Assembly (NCBI GenBank): GCA_003233075.1
Contig: QIKQ01000329.1
Coordinates: 1-16,502 of the forward strand
Reading direction: 5' to 3'
Length of the DNA: 16,502 nt
Source: Gammaproteobacteria bacterium
GTDB lineage: Bacteria; Pseudomonadota; Gammaproteobacteria; SZUA-21
Numbering within the stretch: the stretch's first letter is position 1; each line of letters opens with the position of its first letter. The notes under the pieces were generated by a model. The model was given only the letters and a program-made list of their open reading frames with translations, did not search any database and was not told where the DNA came from. Shown one piece after another: positions 14,303-16,502 of the stretch. Position numbers and translations under genes: made by a program.

Positions 14303-15592
14303 GTGGAAGTACTTAACTTAATAAATAATTCATCAGACTTTTTGCATTTGGCGGCAGACTATATTGAGATAGCGAGCAATTCGGAAATTGTCAGTCATTT
14401 AAAAATGGCTGCAAGTTCGACTGCGGATGTTACAACTGTAATAGTTGCCAAATCTGCCAGTGTTGCAGAGGATAAGATCTTTATCGACTTAGACGTGCTC
14501 ACTTATTTTTTACTGTTTGTAGTTGGTTTCATTGGCGGCATGGTGAGTGGGTTTATTGGTTCAGGTGGTGCTTTCGTCTTAACGCCTGCCATGATGGCTT
14601 TCGGCGTTCCGGGTATTGTCGCTGTTGCCAGTAACATGATGCACAAGTTTCCAAAAGCATTAGTTGCCTCAATCAAACGTGCCAAGTTTGGGCAGGTTGA
14701 TGTCAAGCTTGGAATTACAATTGGTATATTCGCTGAAGCCGGTGTTATTTACGGGAAAACCGTTATGACTGATATTCGTGCTGAACACGGTAATGTTGGC
14801 ACCGATTTATATGTATCTGTCGTCTTTATTGTAGTGCTTGCAATCGTTGGCACATTCGTCTTTCGTGATGCGATTAAAACTAGGCGTCGTTATGAAGCGG
14901 GTGAAATTGATGAGTCCGCAGATCAAACGCCAAAACTAGCTCGCTGGGTTCAATCAGTTCATATACCTGGCACAATGATGCGTTTCAAAAGTATAGGAAA
15001 TAGAGAAGTTTCTGTATTATTTCTAGCACCCATAGGATTTGCGACAGGCCTACTTGCAGCCTCGATAGCGGTGGGTGGTTTCATTGGCGTACCGGCAATG
15101 ATTTACATACTAGGTGTTCCGGCGATTATGGCAACGGCTACTGAATTGGTTGTTGCCTTTGTAATGGGGTTGGGCGGCACATTGCTTTTCGCGCATGCAG
15201 GCTTGGTTGATCCTCGTTTGGCTCTCATCATTTTAGCGGGTTCACTCTTTGGTGTACAAATTGGTGCGATCGGCACGACCTATGTCAAAGAACACTTTGT
15301 TAAATTTGTGATGGGTTTGATTATGATTATTGCCTTATTTAGTCGCTTATTTTCCATGCCTATTTACTTATCGAATCCTCAAATTGGCGTTATGGATGAA
15401 ATGAGTTCTACAACAAATACCGTGTTAGATATTTTAAGTAAAGTGACTTTGGTTATTGCACTAACAACGGGAGCCGTGGCGATATTAATTGCGATCATAC
15501 GTGGTATTAGAGAGCACAAGCGCGATACCATTGCTGAAATAGAGCAGCGCAAAGAAGACAAGATGATTGCAGCAACCACGGCAGAATCGTAA
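14303..15592 (+). CDS. TauE/SafE-family membrane permease (anion/sulfite exporter-like)
   Basis: This is a predicted inner-membrane transporter. Family members are linked to export of sulfite, sulfoacetate or related anions, but the substrate here is unknown. It has 429 residues, longer than the common ~250-residue form. The family's duplicated repeat is visible: GFIGGMVSGFIGSGGAFVLTP (75-95) in the first half, and GFATGLLAASIAVGGFIGVP (245-264) in the second. Hydrophobic segments lie near 66-100, 135-155, 170-187, 238-270, 276-298, 305-326, 333-355 and 380-400. A charged cytoplasmic-type loop (189-235) joins the halves. The first 60 residues are soluble and the tail is charged. The GTG start has only AGG nearby; a later start at Met35 is possible. 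It is co-directional with the small membrane protein. Confidence 0.85.
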   Translation: MEVLNLINNSSDFLHLAADYIEIASNSEIVSHLKMAASSTADVTTVIVAKSASVAEDKIFIDLDVLTYFLLFVVGFIGGMVSGFIGSGGAFVLTPAMMAFGVPGIVAVASNMMHKFPKALVASIKRAKFGQVDVKLGITIGIFAEAGVIYGKTVMTDIRAEHGNVGTDLYVSVVFIVVLAIVGTFVFRDAIKTRRRYEAGEIDESADQTPKLARWVQSVHIPGTMMRFKSIGNREVSVLFLAPIGFATGLLAASIAVGGFIGVPAMIYILGVPAIMATATELVVAFVMGLGGTLLFAHAGLVDPRLALIILAGSLFGVQIGAIGTTYVKEHFVKFVMGLIMIIALFSRLFSMPIYLSNPQIGVMDEMSSTTNTVLDILSKVTLVIALTTGAVAILIAIIRGIREHKRDTIAEIEQRKEDKMIAATTAES

Positions 15593-15625
15593 AACCCGTA
15601 TTAGGGTGACCAAGAAATTGGTCGT

Positions 15626-15663
15626 AGAAAAGGGCGAAAAACAAGCGTTTCTGCTCTTTTTAG
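15626..15663 (+). terminator. Probable terminator of the transporter unit
   Basis: AAAAGGGC (15628-15635) and GCTCTTTT (15653-15660) form an imperfect stem ending in a T-run, with inner pairing GCGAAA/TTTCTGC. A shorter hairpin, GACCAA/TTGGTC, lies just before it at 15608-15623. Confidence 0.5.
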
Positions 15664-15765
15664 TTAAACTAAGTGGCTGACAGCCTTGAGTCAGTTAATA
15701 TCAGACTTCTAAGTGATTAATCTTTGTAATACTTAGATTAATTGAAGAAAATCAGCCTTAGAATC

Positions 15766-15794
15766 TTGTACAAACAGCTCAATTCTGTCAAAAT
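15766..15794 (+). promoter_or_regulatory. Promoter of tRNA-Arg
   Basis: TTGTAC (15766-15771) and CAAAAT (15789-15794) are spaced by 17 bp and end 20 bp before the tRNA. The -10 match is only fair. Confidence 0.4.
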
Positions 15795-15814
15795 CACTTC
15801 GCTTTTACAGCATT

Positions 15815-15891
15815 GCGCCTGTAGCTCAGCTGGATAGAGTACTTGGCTACGAACTAAGGGGTCGGGCGTTCGAATCGCTCCAGGCGCACCA
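15815..15891 (+). tRNA. argV: tRNA-Arg(ACG)
   Basis: It is 77 nt with encoded CCA. The acceptor GCGCCTG pairs with CAGGCGC. The anticodon stem CTTGG/CTAAG has the loop CTACGAA, anticodon ACG (read as ICG after deamination), which serves CGU/CGC/CGA. The T loop is GTTCGAATC. In many gammaproteobacteria this tRNA follows csrA and tRNA-Ser(GCU) directly; here about 10 kb intervenes. Its last 17 nt recur at 16066-16082. Confidence 0.97.
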
Positions 15892-15933
15892 TACATATAA
15901 AAATGCCTCCGTTAGGAGGCATTTTTATATGTA
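15892..15933 (+). terminator. Terminator of tRNA-Arg
   Basis: A perfect 19-bp inverted repeat (15892-15910 with 15915-15933) flanks a GTTA loop and includes ATGCCTCC/GGAGGCAT with an A-run before and a T-run after. It works on either strand and begins right after the CCA. Confidence 0.9.
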
Positions 15934-16082
15934 CAGTTCGTCCGTAGAATCGAACTCCCGACGAAATATATAAAAGCGTTCGACAAAATCGCTAGGACTG
16001 CGATTTTGGACGACGTAGCGAAGCGGAGTGGCCCGAAGGGCGAGTGCCACGATGGCACGAGTCAGTCGCTCCAGGCGCACCA
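15934..16082. repeat. tRNA-derived unit ending in a second tRNA-Arg 3' end
   Basis: The unit holds several tRNA-like scraps and hairpins. 15945-15962 reads on the minus strand like a T arm (GTCGGGAGTTCGATTC). 15976-15999 has GCGTTCGA and ATCGCT..AGG, like an interrupted T arm. CAAAATCGC (15984-15992) pairs with GCGATTTTG (16000-16008). GTGCCA/TGGCAC and GCCC/GGGC hairpins follow. It closes with 17 bp identical to the tRNA-Arg 3' end (16066-16082). CCCGACGAA (15957-15965), GTAGCGAAG (16015-16023) and the AAATCGC/GCGATTT arms are shared with the tRNA-Ser units at 5308-5675. Confidence 0.65.
16066..16082 (+). other. Candidate attachment-site copy (17 bp of tRNA-Arg 3' end)
   Basis: TCGCTCCAGGCGCACCA is identical to 15875-15891 at the end of tRNA-Arg. 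A direct repeat of a tRNA 3' end next to a tyrosine-recombinase remnant that points toward the tRNA is the usual sign of an att site left by an integrated element. Confidence 0.6.
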
Positions 16083-16115
16083 AATTTTATATTACAAATA
16101 AAGCAGTTATCGAAA

Positions 16116-16343
16116 TTATTGGTAACTGCTTTTTTGTTTCAATATCATCAGTGCCGCAGTTTTGCCGGACTTTGTTTCGCAAACTCGATTAACGGCTTCA
16201 ATTAGTTCTTCAAGCTCAGGTGCAGAGTAGTGTGTTGTAATGTCACCATTACGATGACCTAATAATACTTTCCGAGTTTCAACGCCAATACCTGCTGCTC
16301 TAAAGCGACGACCAAAAGTATACTTAAGATCACTGCTGTCCCG
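16116..16343 (-). pseudogene. Tyrosine recombinase/integrase, C-terminal remnant
   Basis: Only the last 75 residues remain in frame. The family pattern is clear: DLKYTFGRRFRAAG, then ETRKVLLGHRNGDITTHYS, which holds the LGH histidine (residue 30 of the fragment) and the catalytic tyrosine (residue 39). Upstream the frame runs into a TAA just past 16343, and the conserved His before DLK is Ser, so the break lies about there. The N-terminal DNA-binding and core-binding domains and the first catalytic Arg are missing, so it is inactive. It lies 34 bp from the att-like repeat and reads toward tRNA-Arg, as integrases of tRNA-inserted islands do. Confidence 0.85.
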
Positions 16344-16502
16344 TTAACTTTTTTATCTCGATGTTTAATAGTCGCATTCACTAAACAAAATAAGTGACCG
16401 ATAATATCGCCTTCGAAGCTTCTCGTCGTTGCGAGACTGCCTAAGCAGATGACGCAATCTCCTAACGTAAGTCATTGAATTAAGGAGATTGCTTCGGTGT
16501 GA
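16344..16502. repeat. Palindromic interspersed repeat, cut by the window end
   Basis: The first ~75 bp shows nothing recognisable. From about 16419 a nested palindrome begins: TTGCG (16429-16433) pairs with CGCAA (16453-16457), and inside it CTGC with GCAG around CTAA. A second hairpin overlaps it, GCAATCTCCT (16454-16463) with AGGAGATTGC (16483-16492). The wording (TTGCGAGACTGCCTAAGCAG, GGAGATTGCTTCG) is like dispersed palindromic repeats known from several proteobacteria. It may have invaded or replaced the missing integrase part. Confidence 0.55.

Overview
The window reads as an AT-rich gammaproteobacterial chromosome segment. The order lysC (aspartate kinase) - csrA - tRNA-Ser(GCU) is the conserved gammaproteobacterial arrangement, and LysC and CsrA look like Pseudomonas-type proteins. 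In many relatives tRNA-Arg(ACG) follows tRNA-Ser almost directly. Here the two tRNAs lie about 10 kb apart, with an accessory block between them. The genus cannot be fixed from sequence alone.

Layout. 1-980 holds GC-rich palindromic repeats around a small secreted or membrane-anchored protein with a PEP-CTERM-like tail. 1019-2896 holds three unrecognised envelope proteins: one exported on the plus strand, then an exported and a multi-pass membrane protein on the minus strand. 2897-3305 is largely non-coding. 3306-4983 is lysC and csrA. 5266-5798 is the tRNA-Ser locus: a promoter, two tandem ~184-bp units that each begin with the 5' end of tRNA-Ser, the intact tRNA and a terminator. 5822-5879 is a 58-bp inverted-repeat element. 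6061-12784 is a complete four-gene type I Wadjet system (jetA-jetB-jetC-jetD). 12781-15592 holds a LysR regulator divergent from a two-gene unit for a small membrane protein and a TauE/SafE-family transporter. 15815-15933 is tRNA-Arg(ACG) and its terminator. 15934-16502 is integration scar: a tRNA-derived unit ending in a 17-bp copy of the tRNA-Arg 3' end, the C-terminal remnant of a tyrosine recombinase, and a palindromic repeat cut by the window end.

How the genes work together. JetA (kleisin), JetB (MukE-like) and JetC (MukB/SMC-like ATPase) should form a loop-extruding complex, and JetD (Toprim nuclease) should cleave small circular DNA, so the cassette protects the host from plasmids. 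The genes overlap or nearly abut, and the motifs I can check (Walker A, signature and Walker B in JetC; the acidic Toprim residues in JetD) are present. The LysR regulator probably controls itself and the membrane-protein/TauE pair, because T-N11-A palindromes lie at both ends of the divergent intergenic region.

The defence system is a known type. The less familiar material is the tRNA-associated repeats. The tRNA-Ser units keep a hairpin through a compensatory base change, stand between an apparent tRNA promoter and the intact tRNA, and share words with the unit behind tRNA-Arg, which carries a tRNA 3' end instead of a 5' end.
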